DNA from: Hymenobacter gummosus | GTDB taxonomy: Bacteria; Bacteroidota; Bacteroidia; Cytophagales; Hymenobacteraceae | Assembly (NCBI RefSeq): GCF_003970915.1 | Contig: NZ_RXOF01000007.1 | Span: 1-64,000, forward strand | Length of the DNA: 64,000 bases | Direction of reading: 5' to 3' | Shown: positions 7,457-15,393 of the stretch, one piece after another | How positions within the stretch are numbered: the first letter of the stretch is position 1 | Layout: the number at the start of each line of letters is the position of its first letter | Notes under the pieces: model-generated | The model's input: the letters and a program-made list of their open reading frames with translations, nothing else | Databases searched by the model: none | Told to the model about the DNA's origin: nothing | Position numbers and translations under genes: made by a program

Positions 7457-8290
7457 CTACTGCAGCTGCCGGGCCAGCTCGGTGGTAGCCTGGCCCAGGC
7501 GGGGGCCGAAACCGGACAGCAGCTGGCCGTCCATTTCCACCACGCGGCCCGTGCGGCCGGCGTTGGTCTGGGCCACGCCGGGCACTTTCAGCAGGCCGGC
7601 TTTGCCGCCCAGGCTCTGCAGGCCGCTGTCGAAGAGCAGCAGCACGTCGGGGTTGGCGGCTATCAGGGCTTCGGCGGTCAGGGGCTTGAAGTCGGTGAAG
7701 CCGGTGGCGGCGTTCTGCCCGCCGGCCAGGCCGATGACTTTTTCCAGTGGGGTGTTCTGGCCGGCCACCATCATGGTGCCGGTGCCGCGGGCGTAGATGA
7801 AGAGCACCTTGGGCGCCTTGGCGGGTTTCTTGGCCTTGGCCAGGTCGGCATCGAGCTGCTTGTGCAGGGCCGGCACTTTGGCCGTGGCGCCAAAGGCGGC
7901 GGCCACCTGCTGCATCAGCTTCTTGGTGCCGGCCACCGAGTACTCCTGCTGAAACAGCTGCACCGTCACGCCCGCCGACTTCAGCTGGGCGGCCACCTCA
8001 GGCTTCAAGGACTTGGTGGTGCCTACCACGATGGTCGGCGTGAGGGCCAGCACGCCCTCGGCGGAGATGTTGCGGTTGTGGCCCACCTTGGGCAGCTTGG
8101 TCAGGGCCTCGGGGTAGGTGCTGGTCACGTCTACGCCCACCAGCTGGCTTTGCAGGCCCAGCTGGCAGATGATTTCACTCACGGTGCCGCTTAAGGACAC
8201 GATGCGCGCCGGCGCGGCGGCAAAACCGCGCAGGTGCCCCAGCAGCAACGTCAGCAGCAGGGCGGCTTTAAAAGAAAAACGCAGATTCAT
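7457..8290 (-). CDS. hmuT: Heme ABC transporter substrate-binding protein
   Basis: A 277-residue periplasmic binding protein that would receive heme from the outer-membrane receptor and pass it to HmuUV. A signal peptide (MNLRFSFKAALLLTLLLG, cleavage after about residue 24) precedes PARIVSLSGTVSEIICQLG, the usual start of cluster A-II heme and cobalamin binding proteins. The two lobes are linked by a long helix (about residues 140-165). The ATG at 8290 is chosen because the signal peptide starts there; upstream in-frame sequence is octamer repeat. Confidence 0.93.
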   Translation of the reverse strand: MNLRFSFKAALLLTLLLGHLRGFAAAPARIVSLSGTVSEIICQLGLQSQLVGVDVTSTYPEALTKLPKVGHNRNISAEGVLALTPTIVVGTTKSLKPEVAAQLKSAGVTVQLFQQEYSVAGTKKLMQQVAAAFGATAKVPALHKQLDADLAKAKKPAKAPKVLFIYARGTGTMMVAGQNTPLEKVIGLAGGQNAATGFTDFKPLTAEALIAANPDVLLLFDSGLQSLGGKAGLLKVPGVAQTNAGRTGRVVEMDGQLLSGFGPRLGQATTELARQLQ

Positions 8291-8299
8291 ACGCTTGTT

Positions 8300-8342
8300 G
8301 GGGTCTTGGAAACTTAGGGTCTTAGGGGCTTGGGCCCTTAGA
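8300..8342. repeat. Octamer array upstream of hmuT
   Basis: Five to six 8-nt words of the type TTGGGGTC, TTAGGGTC and TTAGGGGC run head to tail just before the hmuT start codon. They are a diverged version of the words in the array at 8438-8526. A separate hairpin (8363-8376 with 8414-8426) lies between the two arrays. Confidence 0.65.
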
Positions 8343-8437
8343 TCTGAGGCCGGGAACTGGTGCCGACAGCGGGCGGCCCGTCGTGTACAATCACCCACTC
8401 ACCGGTGACCGGACCGCCCGCGTCGGACTTATTTCTG

Positions 8438-8526
8438 GGGTCTTGGGGTCTTGGGGACTTGGGGGCTTGGTTTTGTTTTGGGTTCAGAACTGCCCAAGCC
8501 CCCAAGACCCCAAGCTCCCAAGACCC
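8438..8526. repeat. Octamer array with inverted partner (hmuY 3' gap)
   Basis: Words of exactly 8 nt (CTTGGGGT, CTTGGGGA, CTTGGGGG) at 8438-8470 face their complements (AAGCCCCC, AAGACCCC, AAGCTCCC) at 8494-8526. Read leftward, the array starts at the hmuY TAG stop codon. The arms pair over about 33 nt with a few mismatches. Confidence 0.78.
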
Positions 8527-9161
8527 TACTTCAGATTCTTGCTGCCGTCGGGCTGGTACACGTAGCGGAAGGAGTAGTAGCCGCTGGGCGTGGCCAGCGT
8601 GGGGCTGGCCGGGGAGCCTTGGTAGTAGCTGGTTATTTCCAGCTTGGCGTACTTGCCGGTAGCGGTGCGCACGAAGATGACCTTGCCGGCAATGGGCGTG
8701 ATGAGGTGGGTGGTAGAGTTGTAGTTGTACCAGCCGCTGCCCGTCACGGCCGGAATGGCCAGGCCCGAGGCGGCGTCGACCGCGTAGGTGTCCGGGGCGG
8801 TGGTCAGCTCCGCGAACAGGCCGCTTTCCACCTTGGCGCCGCCCTGGCCCGGGCCGCTGGTGCCGCCGTTGATCAGCACGTTGGTGCGGCGGAAGGCCAC
8901 GTCCCACTTCGTGGAGGCCGAGTCGGTGTAGGGCACTTCCTTGCCCTCGGTCAGGCTGTAGAAGGTGTAGTGCCGGGGCTGGCCGGGCTGGCCGGTGCTG
9001 GTGGGCGCGCCGGGCTGCGGGGCCAGGTCGGCCACCGTCTTGGTTTCCAGCGCGGGCTTCACCGTGTCGTCCTGCTGGTCGTCGTCGTTGTTGCAGGAGG
9101 TCAGGCCGAGGCCGGCAACGGTCAGCAGGACCAGGGCCAGGCGGAGAAACAGGTGGTTCAT
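8526..9161 (-). CDS. hmuY: HmuY-like heme-binding lipoprotein
   Basis: A 211-residue surface or outer-membrane lipoprotein. A signal peptide ends in the lipobox LGLTSC, with Cys at residue 23 followed by an Asn/Asp-rich linker. The mature part has the HmuY-family layout: YTFYSLTEGKEVPYTDSAST, then KWDVAFRRTNVLINGG, a beta-rich core, and GYYSFRYVYQPDG at the end. HmuY proteins capture heme and hand it to the partner TonB receptor, encoded 54 nt upstream here. Residues for axial heme coordination cannot be fixed from sequence alone. Confidence 0.9.
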   Translation of the reverse strand: MNHLFLRLALVLLTVAGLGLTSCNNDDDQQDDTVKPALETKTVADLAPQPGAPTSTGQPGQPRHYTFYSLTEGKEVPYTDSASTKWDVAFRRTNVLINGGTSGPGQGGAKVESGLFAELTTAPDTYAVDAASGLAIPAVTGSGWYNYNSTTHLITPIAGKVIFVRTATGKYAKLEITSYYQGSPASPTLATPSGYYSFRYVYQPDGSKNLK

Positions 9162-9215
9162 GTTGGGTGTAGAGAGAAAATGATGTTGGAATCAGGGTCA
9201 GCAGCGGCGCAGCCT

Positions 9216-11348
9216 TTAGCGGAGCTTGCCCAGCTCCACCTGCAGGCTGGCGTAGTAGAGCCGGCCGGGCAGGGAGCTGATGTACTGCGGGTTGGTGTAG
9301 CCGAGCAGGTTGTCGACGCCGGCCTGCAGGGTGAGGCGCCGGCGGAAAGTCTTGGCCGCCGCCAGGTTCACCAGCCAGTAGCCGGGCACGTACTCCGGGT
9401 CGGCGTCGAGCAGGGCGTTGCCGTTCACGTCGCCGAAGCCGTAGCGGCCCCGGTACACGCCCCGCACGCTGGCCGACCAGCCCCGCGGCTGGTTTTCGTA
9501 GAAGGCCTTGAGGTTGAAGGAGTGGCGGGAGCGGTTGTAGAGGCCGCCGTAATCCGCCGGCTGCACGCGCTGGGTTTCCTGGGTTTGCGGGTCCTTGCGG
9601 TACACTTCGCCGGCCGCAATGCGGTCGACCACGGCCTTGTCCTTGGCGAAGAGCAGCTGGTAGCCCCCGCTCAGGGTCAGGCCCGGCAGCAGCTGGTAGC
9701 GGGCATCGGCCTCCAGGCCCTGCGTATAGGCCCGCGTCACGTTGCGGTAGGAATACACCGACTGCCCGTTCTTCTTCAGCGCCACCGCGGCGGTTTCGAT
9801 GAGGTTCTGCAGGTCGTTGCGGAAGCCGTTCACCGTCAGCTGCAGCTTCGGGGTCGGGTCGATTTGCAGGCCCAGGTTGTAGGCCCGGGAGCTTTCGGCG
9901 GTGAGGCCCTGGGCCTGGCCGAGCACGGCTTCGTACACCACCGGCTGCCCGGTGCCGGGGTCCACGGCCAGCTGGCCCTGGGTTGCCAGCTGGGCCACCT
10001 TGGCGCGCACCTGGTTGGTACCGAACACGCTGTAGCCCACCACGGGGTTGGAGAAATTCAGGTAGAGCTGGCGGAAATCGGGCGCCCGGTAGCCGCGGCC
10101 GGCCGAGCCGCGCACCGCCAGCCAGGGCAGCAGCTGGTAGCGGGCCGAGAGCTTGGGGCTGAACTGCCCCTGGTACTGGCTGTGCCCGTCGAAGCGCGCC
10201 CCCAGCACCACGTTCAGCCGCGGCGTGGGCGTCCAGTCGTACTGCCCGAACAGGTAGCCGGAGCGCTGCCGCTGCCGCGCGTCGTAGCGCGTGGCCTCCA
10301 CCGTTTCGAGGATGTAGCCCGCGCCCGTCGTGAGCACGTGGCCGGGGCGGCGCTGCCAGTCCAGCTGCAGCTCGGGGCGGGTGTAGTACTGGTGGAAGTA
10401 GGCCTGGTCGTAGGGCTGGCCGGTGGCCTGGTAGGTGTAGTCTTCCTTGGTGCGGTAGCCGCTATGGTAGAAGCGCGCCGTGCCGAACAGCTTGTCGGAG
10501 AAGCGGTGCGTCAGCACCGGGCTCAGGTTGTAGTCCTGCTGCCGCGACTGATAATTCACCAGGGCCATGCCACCGGTTTCGGCGGCTACCGCCAGGTTGC
10601 TTTCCTGCCCCTCGGTCAAGTAGCGGCCACTCAGGCTCAGGCAGGTCCGCTCACCCAGCTGGTAGCTGAGGCGGCTCTGCGCGGTGTAGCTCACGAACGG
10701 GGCCACCGTCGGACCGCTGGCTTCCGGCGTGCCGCTGAGGGTGTAGCCGGCCGAGCTGTAGCGGTTCACGAAGGCCGTCAAGCCCAGCTTTTCGCCCTTG
10801 GCGCTGAAGGTGCCGCCGAGGTCGGCGGTGCGGTTCGAGCCGTAGCGCAGGCGCAGGTTGCCGCCCACGCCGGGCTGGGGCTTCTGGGTGATGATGTTGA
10901 CCACGCCGGCCAGCGCCTCCGAGCCCCACAGGGCCGAGGCCGGGCCCTTCACCACTTCCACCCGCTGAATGTTGCCGACGGCAATGCGCGAGAGTTCCAG
11001 CGTGCCGGCCGTGCGCCCGATCAGCGGCTCCCCGTCCACCAGAATCAGGGTGTATTCGGGGTTGAGTCCTTGTAGTTGAATGCCCTGCCCGTGGTCGTTG
11101 ACGGTGGTCAGGCCGGTTTGCTCGCGCAGCACGTCGCCCAGGCGCAGCGCGCCCATGGCCTGTATCTGCTGCTGACTGACCACCGTCACCGGAATCGGCA
11201 CCTCGGTGAGGCTGCGCTCGGTGCGGGTGGCCGTTACCACCACTTCGTCGAGCCGCTGCCGCCGTAGCGTGTCGGGCTGGGCGGCCGGGGCCTGAGCCAG
11301 CGCGGCGGCGGGCAGGCTGAGCAGGAAGCAGAACGAGGCGTGGCGCAT
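9216..11348 (-). CDS. hmuR: TonB-dependent heme receptor, HmuR-like
   Basis: A 710-residue outer-membrane receptor. A signal peptide (about 19 residues) is followed by a TonB-box-like stretch EVVVTATRTERSL, a plug domain (about 45-160, ending in VEVVKGPASALWGSEALAGVVNIIT) and a 22-strand barrel that ends in LYYASLQVELGKLR. A YRAP box followed by LYLNFSNPVVGY at about residues 425-445 recalls the FRAP/NPNL region of heme receptors. It is the first gene of the heme operon; its promoter and flanking palindromes are described separately. Confidence 0.93.
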   Translation of the reverse strand: MRHASFCFLLSLPAAALAQAPAAQPDTLRRQRLDEVVVTATRTERSLTEVPIPVTVVSQQQIQAMGALRLGDVLREQTGLTTVNDHGQGIQLQGLNPEYTLILVDGEPLIGRTAGTLELSRIAVGNIQRVEVVKGPASALWGSEALAGVVNIITQKPQPGVGGNLRLRYGSNRTADLGGTFSAKGEKLGLTAFVNRYSSAGYTLSGTPEASGPTVAPFVSYTAQSRLSYQLGERTCLSLSGRYLTEGQESNLAVAAETGGMALVNYQSRQQDYNLSPVLTHRFSDKLFGTARFYHSGYRTKEDYTYQATGQPYDQAYFHQYYTRPELQLDWQRRPGHVLTTGAGYILETVEATRYDARQRQRSGYLFGQYDWTPTPRLNVVLGARFDGHSQYQGQFSPKLSARYQLLPWLAVRGSAGRGYRAPDFRQLYLNFSNPVVGYSVFGTNQVRAKVAQLATQGQLAVDPGTGQPVVYEAVLGQAQGLTAESSRAYNLGLQIDPTPKLQLTVNGFRNDLQNLIETAAVALKKNGQSVYSYRNVTRAYTQGLEADARYQLLPGLTLSGGYQLLFAKDKAVVDRIAAGEVYRKDPQTQETQRVQPADYGGLYNRSRHSFNLKAFYENQPRGWSASVRGVYRGRYGFGDVNGNALLDADPEYVPGYWLVNLAAAKTFRRRLTLQAGVDNLLGYTNPQYISSLPGRLYYASLQVELGKLR

Positions 11349-11440
11349 GGCGGTGGAGCAGAGGGCAGCGGCGGGGCGGGTTGGGGGCCGCCGCCGGCCC
11401 TTCCGACCGGCAGCGGCCGCACCGCTGTTCCCGCAGCCTT

Positions 11441-11459
11441 GTTTAGATACTTTCTAAAC
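11441..11459. promoter_or_regulatory. Operator palindrome 1, TTTAGA type
   Basis: GTTTAGATACTTTCTAAAC is a 19-bp palindrome (7-5-7) at the expected start of the receptor transcript, just downstream of its -7 box. It is nearly the same as operator 2 and looks like TTTAGAA-N3-TTCTAAA. That shape recalls boxes of the Fur superfamily, such as the rhizobial Irr element, but the actual regulator is unknown. Confidence 0.7.
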
Positions 11460-11465
11460 AGTGCC

Positions 11466-11495
11466 CAAAAGTAGCGCCTGCCTGATTCGCCGCAA
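11466..11495 (-). promoter_or_regulatory. Promoter of heme receptor operon
   Basis: On the minus strand, a -33 TTG (11495-11493) is followed after exactly 19 nt by TACTTTTG (11473-11466), a full match to the Bacteroidota -7 consensus TAnnTTTG. The predicted transcript begins near 11460, inside operator 1, leaving a leader of about 110 nt before the receptor ATG. Confidence 0.75.
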
Positions 11496-11500
11496 GGCTT

Positions 11501-11519
11501 GTTTAGAATAATTTTAAAT
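11501..11519. promoter_or_regulatory. Operator palindrome 2, TTTAGA type
   Basis: GTTTAGAATAATTTTAAAT is an imperfect 19-bp palindrome lying just upstream of the receptor -33 box. It is exactly 60 bp from operator 1 and has the same left half. It also abuts the candidate -33 (TTG, 11525-11527) of the rightward gene, whose weaker -7 is TACCTTCG at 11549-11556, so one regulator could control both directions. Confidence 0.65.
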
Positions 11520-11630
11520 AAAGTTGCTTTTGCTGGCCCGGCTCGTTTACCTTCGCCCCACTGACATCGTCCCGCAGTCGGTTCGCAGTTTGCGAATCAC
11601 GAATTCCGCCCCTCTAGCCCCGTTTTTTGC

Positions 11631-12143
11631 ATGCGCAAACACAACGGTATGCGGCCCCAAGACGTGGTTGTTTTGCTGAAGATTACGACCCTGGCCGCCC
11701 AGCCCTGGCAGGGCAAAGACCTCGCCGCCGCCCTGCTCATCAGTCCTGCCGAAATTTCCGACGCCCTGCGGCGCTGCCAGTACGCGCGCCTGCTCCAGCC
11801 CGACGGCCGCACCGTGCAGCGCCGGGTGCTGCTGCGCTTCCTGCTCTACGGCCTGCCCTACGTCTTCCCCGCCCACCCCGGCGGCCTCACCCAGGGCACC
11901 CCCACCGCCCACAGCGTAGTGCCCGAACTGCCGCCCACCGACGCCCACCCCTACGTGTGGCCCGACCCGAACGGCGCCACCCTGGGCGTGGCCGTGGAGC
12001 CCCTCTACCCCAGCCTGCCCCAGGCCGCCCCCCACGACGCGGCCTGGTACGAGCTGCTGGCCCTCACCGACGTGCTGCGCCTCGGCACCCAGCCCCAGCG
12101 CCAGACCGCCCGCCAGCTCCTGCGCCAGCGGCTGCTGGGGTAA
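11631..12143 (+). CDS. Conserved winged-helix-like protein, divergent from heme operon
   Basis: A 170-residue cytoplasmic protein. The N-terminal part (about residues 7-75) looks like a helix-turn-helix domain: KDLAAALLISPAEISDALRRCQYARLL reads as helix, turn and recognition helix. The second half holds a conserved block, YGLPYVFPAHPGG, GTPTAHS and YVWPDPNG, followed by VEPLYPSLPQAA and a C-terminal helical segment. I know this arrangement as a widespread uncharacterised family, sometimes paired with toxin-like partners, but no partner adjoins here. Its position suggests it could regulate the heme operon; this is inference only. Confidence 0.75.
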   Translation: MRKHNGMRPQDVVVLLKITTLAAQPWQGKDLAAALLISPAEISDALRRCQYARLLQPDGRTVQRRVLLRFLLYGLPYVFPAHPGGLTQGTPTAHSVVPELPPTDAHPYVWPDPNGATLGVAVEPLYPSLPQAAPHDAAWYELLALTDVLRLGTQPQRQTARQLLRQRLLG

Positions 12144-12151
12144 GCGCCGGA

Positions 12152-12293
12152 ACCGGCGTAGGTCCGCGCCACAGCGCGGACCGGCGTTTGAACGGCAACC
12201 GTTGAACGACCATCGGCAGGCCGGACCATTCGCAGACGCGGCAACGACGACCGTTCAACGACAGCCCGCGCTATGGCGCGGGCCTACGCCGGT
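12152..12293. repeat. 142-bp inverted-repeat element (ACCGGCGTAGG ends)
   Basis: Arms 12152-12181 and 12264-12293 are reverse complements in about 27 of 30 positions, and each arm also folds on itself (GTCCGCGC/GCGCGGAC). An inner pair CGTTGAACG/CGTTCAACG adds more structure. It is non-coding and lies between convergent genes. Confidence 0.65.
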
Positions 12294-12328
12294 CCGGCAT
12301 CCGCAGAATTTCATTACTCCCCAAACGC

Positions 12329-12375
12329 CAGCGCGCCGGGCCGCCACTCCTCATGAGTGACAACCCGGCGCGCTG
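12329..12375. terminator. Strong terminator hairpin after homoserine dehydrogenase
   Basis: CAGCGCGCCGGG (12329-12340) pairs perfectly with CCCGGCGCGCTG (12364-12375), flanked by AAAC and GTTT. It is placed to terminate the leftward homoserine dehydrogenase gene and possibly the rightward winged-helix gene. Confidence 0.7.
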
Positions 12376-12393
12376 TTTAATGCGAGTCCAGCT

Positions 12394-13656
12394 CTACGCC
12401 GGACAGTCAGCCGCTTCTACTTCCGCCGCTGAAGCCACCGGCGCGGCCTGCGCGGCGCGCAGCGGCTGGGGCAGCCGCACTACGCTGATGCCCGGCTGCC
12501 GCAGCCACGCGGCCGCCGCCAGCCGCGCCAGCCCGATGGTGCCGGTGAGGTAGTAGCCCTGCTGCTCGGAGTGGAAATACTCGTGGATCCGGCTGAAATC
12601 GGCCCGCTCCGGCGCGTGCCCCTGGCCGAAGGTCACCAGCACATCCACTTCCGCCGCGGCCGGCGCCAGCGCCCGCGCCGACTGCTGCTGCAGCTTCTTG
12701 TACTCGTAGCGGTAGCCGTAGGTCAGGGCCGACAGGTCGCTGAGCACGGCGGAGGCGGTGGGCACGGCCCCGGCGCCCCGGCCGAGGAAGAACTGCCGGT
12801 CGGTAAACAGGCTTTGGGTGATGAGGCCGTTGTACTCGTCGTGCACCCGGGCCAGCTCGTGCTCGGGGCGCAGCAGGGTGGGCAGCACGGCGGCGGCCAC
12901 CCCGCCGTCGGGCAGGCGGCGGGCTTCGGCCACCAGCTTGATGACCAGCCCTTTTTCGCGGGCGTAGCTGCTGGCCAGCTCGCTGATGCCGGTGATGCCC
13001 ACCGTCAGGATGTCCTCGGGGCGCGCCACCAGGCCCAGGGCGTGGGCCAGCAGCAAGACCAGCTTGTTGCGGGCGTCGAGGCCTTCCACGTCGAGGGCGG
13101 GGTTGCTTTCGGCGAAGCCCAGCTCCTGCGCCCGGGCCAGCGCCGCCGCGAAGGTCACCGCGTCGCGGTGCATGGCGGTGAGGATGTAGTTCGTGGAGCC
13201 GTTGATGATGCCCTCCACCGCGTCGAGCAGGTCGGTGTCGTAGTATTCCTCCAGGTTGCGGATGACGGGCAGGGAGGCGCAGGCGGCGGCTTCGTAGAGC
13301 AGCGGGGTGCCGGTCTGGCGCTGCAGCTCAATGAGCTCCTGCAGGTGCTCGGCCAGCATTTTCTTGTTGGTCGTCACCACGGCCTTGCCCCGGCGCAGCG
13401 CCCCGGTCACGATGCGGTAGGCTTCGTCGGCGTCGTCAATCAGCTCCACGATGACGTTGAGCGCGGGGTCGTCGAGCACTTCGTCGCGCTCAAAAGTAAA
13501 CAGCTCCGGGGGCAGGCTGCGGGTTTTGCTGCGGTCCTTCACCCCGATGCGGCCGATGCGGGCGCGCAGGCCGGGCGTGCGCTCCAGCACAGTGTGCAGC
13601 CCCTGCCCCACCACGCCAAAGCCGAAAAGGCCGATGCGGATATCGTTACGATTCAT
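12394..13656 (-). CDS. hom: Homoserine dehydrogenase
   Basis: A 420-residue enzyme reducing aspartate semialdehyde to homoserine in the threonine and methionine pathways. The Rossmann nucleotide site GLFGFGVVGQG is at residues 9-19. VVTTNKKMLAEH, EAAACASLPVIRNL and GIINGSTNYIL mark the catalytic domain, and the conserved AESNPALDVEGLDARNKLVLL (about residue 180-200) carries catalytic Asp and Lys. The C-terminal 90 residues are Ala-rich and do not show a clear ACT domain. It lies 394 nt downstream of the cystathionine gamma-synthase-type gene in the same direction, but the gap holds a repeat element. Confidence 0.93.
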   Translation of the reverse strand: MNRNDIRIGLFGFGVVGQGLHTVLERTPGLRARIGRIGVKDRSKTRSLPPELFTFERDEVLDDPALNVIVELIDDADEAYRIVTGALRRGKAVVTTNKKMLAEHLQELIELQRQTGTPLLYEAAACASLPVIRNLEEYYDTDLLDAVEGIINGSTNYILTAMHRDAVTFAAALARAQELGFAESNPALDVEGLDARNKLVLLLAHALGLVARPEDILTVGITGISELASSYAREKGLVIKLVAEARRLPDGGVAAAVLPTLLRPEHELARVHDEYNGLITQSLFTDRQFFLGRGAGAVPTASAVLSDLSALTYGYRYEYKKLQQQSARALAPAAAEVDVLVTFGQGHAPERADFSRIHEYFHSEQQGYYLTGTIGLARLAAAAWLRQPGISVVRLPQPLRAAQAAPVASAAEVEAADCPA

Positions 13657-13686
13657 GTTCGTTGGTTTCTATGGTTGGAGCTCCAC

Positions 13687-14021
13687 TCCCCTCCTCAGAT
13701 GAGGAGGGGATGCTTTGGCTTTAGCCGAAGCGGGGGTGGTTGACGTCGTTGTTGACGTCTGGAGTCGTCCAGGTGATTTTTTAGCCCGCAGAAGGCGCAA
13801 AAGCTGCTGAAGAGGCCGCTGAGGCGTTTTATGGTCAGCACACGAGATGCTCGCCTACGGCGACCTTTGGTTCGGCTACGTCAACAGTAGTTCGTTGATG
13901 CCTCGGTGTGACGTTCTAACGCCGTCGTTCAACGTCAGCAACGCCAGTCAACCACCCCAGCCGCGCCTGCGGCGCGGCGTCCCCTCTCTGCTTGATGCGC
14001 AGAATCATCTGAGGAGGGGAG
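13687..14021. repeat. Repeat family A composite element (335 bp)
   Basis: Both ends carry the CCCCTCCTCA palindrome, and 12-bp perfect inverted words GGGGTGGTTGAC (13733-13744) and its complement (13947-13958) lie just inside. The right end, with CTTGATGCGC and ATCATCTGAGGAGGGG, matches the copy near 39991-40020 closely. It fills the 394-nt gap between the two methionine-pathway genes; no gene is seen inside. Confidence 0.7.
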
Positions 14022-14050
14022 TTTGCCTGCCGGCGGCCACCTCGTTCAGC

Positions 14051-15250
14051 TTAGGCCAGTTGCGCTTCGGCTTCCAGCTCTACTTCCGTTTCGGCTTTAG
14101 CGGCCGTCAGCGCGTCCAGGGCCCGACCGAGGTCTTCGATGAGGTCGTCGGCGTCTTCCAGGCCCACGGAGAGGCGGATGAGGGAGTCGGCGACGCCGGC
14201 GGCGCGGCGCTGGGCCACGGGCGTCGACTTGTGCGTCATGGTGGCCGGGTGGCAGAGCAGGCTCTTGGCCCCGCCCAGGCTTTCGGCCAGCTTGAAGTAC
14301 TGGGTGCTGGTCACCACACGGGTGGCGGCCTCCTGGGTGTCGTCCTTGAGCACCAGGGCCACGATGCCGCCGAAGCCGCTGCGCTGCTGCTTTTTGGCAA
14401 TGGCGTGGTTGGGGTGCGTTTCCAGGCCGGGGTAGTACACGGCGGCCACTTCGGGGCGGGTCTGCAGGTAGCGGGCCACTTTCAGGGCCGTGCTACAGTG
14501 CCGCTCCACCCGCAGGGCCAGCGTTTCCAGCCCGCGGATTACCAGGAAGCAGTCGAAGGGGGCAAGGATGCCGCCCGAGGCGTTCTGGATGAATTTCAGC
14601 TGCTGGCCCAGCTCGGCGGTGGCCGCCACCACGGCACCGGCAATGAGGTCGGAGTGGCCGCCGAGGTACTTGGTGGCGCTGTGCACCACGATGTCGGCGC
14701 CGAGCCGGATGGGCTGCTGCAGCACCGGCGAGGCAAAGGTGTTGTCGACGCACAGCAGCGCGCCGTGGGCGTGGGCCACGTCGGCAATGGCCTGGATATC
14801 GGACACTTTCAGCGTGGGGTTGGAGGGCGACTCCAGCCACACCAGCTTGGTGCGCTCGGTCAGGGCCGCGGCTACCTCGGCGGGGTTGGCGGTGTCGACG
14901 TACACGATGTCGATGCCGAAACGGCGGTACACCTGCTCGAACAGGCGGAAGGCGCCGCCGTATAGGTCATCGATGGCCACAATCTGGTCGCCGGCCGAGA
15001 GCAGCTTCACCACCGCGTCGATGGCGGCCAGGCCCGAGGCGAAGGCGTAGCCGGAGTGGCCGTATTCGAGCTTGGCCAGCAGGTCTTCGAGGGCGCGGCG
15101 GGTGGGGTTGCCCGAGCGGGCGTAGTCGTAGCCCTTGTTGACGCCCGGGGCCTCCTGCACGAAGGTGGAGGTCTGGTAGATGGGCACGGCAATGGCGCCG
15201 GTCAGCTCATCGACGGGAATGGACTGGAGGAGGTAGGTTGAGGCTTGCAT
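14051..15250 (-). CDS. Cystathionine gamma-synthase / homocysteine-forming PLP enzyme
   Basis: A 399-residue member of the Cys/Met metabolism PLP family. The pyridoxal lysine is in HSATKYLGGHSD (near residue 205), with the phosphate-binding YDYARSGNPTRRALE and the conserved LVWLESPSNPTLKVSDI. Members act as cystathionine gamma-synthase, O-acetylhomoserine sulfhydrylase or gamma-lyase, and sequence alone does not separate these. The SAM-I riboswitch upstream points to a biosynthetic role in methionine formation. The ATG at 15250 is chosen because MQASTYLLQSIPVDE is a natural start and the upstream in-frame stretch is riboswitch leader. Confidence 0.9.
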   Translation of the reverse strand: MQASTYLLQSIPVDELTGAIAVPIYQTSTFVQEAPGVNKGYDYARSGNPTRRALEDLLAKLEYGHSGYAFASGLAAIDAVVKLLSAGDQIVAIDDLYGGAFRLFEQVYRRFGIDIVYVDTANPAEVAAALTERTKLVWLESPSNPTLKVSDIQAIADVAHAHGALLCVDNTFASPVLQQPIRLGADIVVHSATKYLGGHSDLIAGAVVAATAELGQQLKFIQNASGGILAPFDCFLVIRGLETLALRVERHCSTALKVARYLQTRPEVAAVYYPGLETHPNHAIAKKQQRSGFGGIVALVLKDDTQEAATRVVTSTQYFKLAESLGGAKSLLCHPATMTHKSTPVAQRRAAGVADSLIRLSVGLEDADDLIEDLGRALDALTAAKAETEVELEAEAQLA

Positions 15251-15331
15251 GGGTTTCTGACGTTTTTCGGTTTTCGGAAAACGCACCCTGATGCCCAGAC
15301 ACTTATGCAAGATTTCTCACCGGGCGGGCAT

Positions 15332-15384
15332 AAAAAAAGCCCTCCCGACAAGTCAGAAGAGCGGCACCGCTGCAGTCGATGGGC
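15332..15384 (-). terminator. Riboswitch expression-platform terminator
   Basis: On the minus strand, GCCCATCGAC pairs with GTCGGGAGGGC (one mismatch and one bulge) and is followed by seven U residues. It comes right after the SAM-I aptamer and before the start codon, as expected for transcription termination when SAM is bound. Confidence 0.7.
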
Positions 15385-15393
15385 GTTCTTTTA

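Noticed and set aside
11441-11519. Calling the palindromes Fur boxes outright
   Set aside because: The motif resembles boxes of the Fur superfamily, but no regulator gene or experimental consensus for this genus is available from the sequence.
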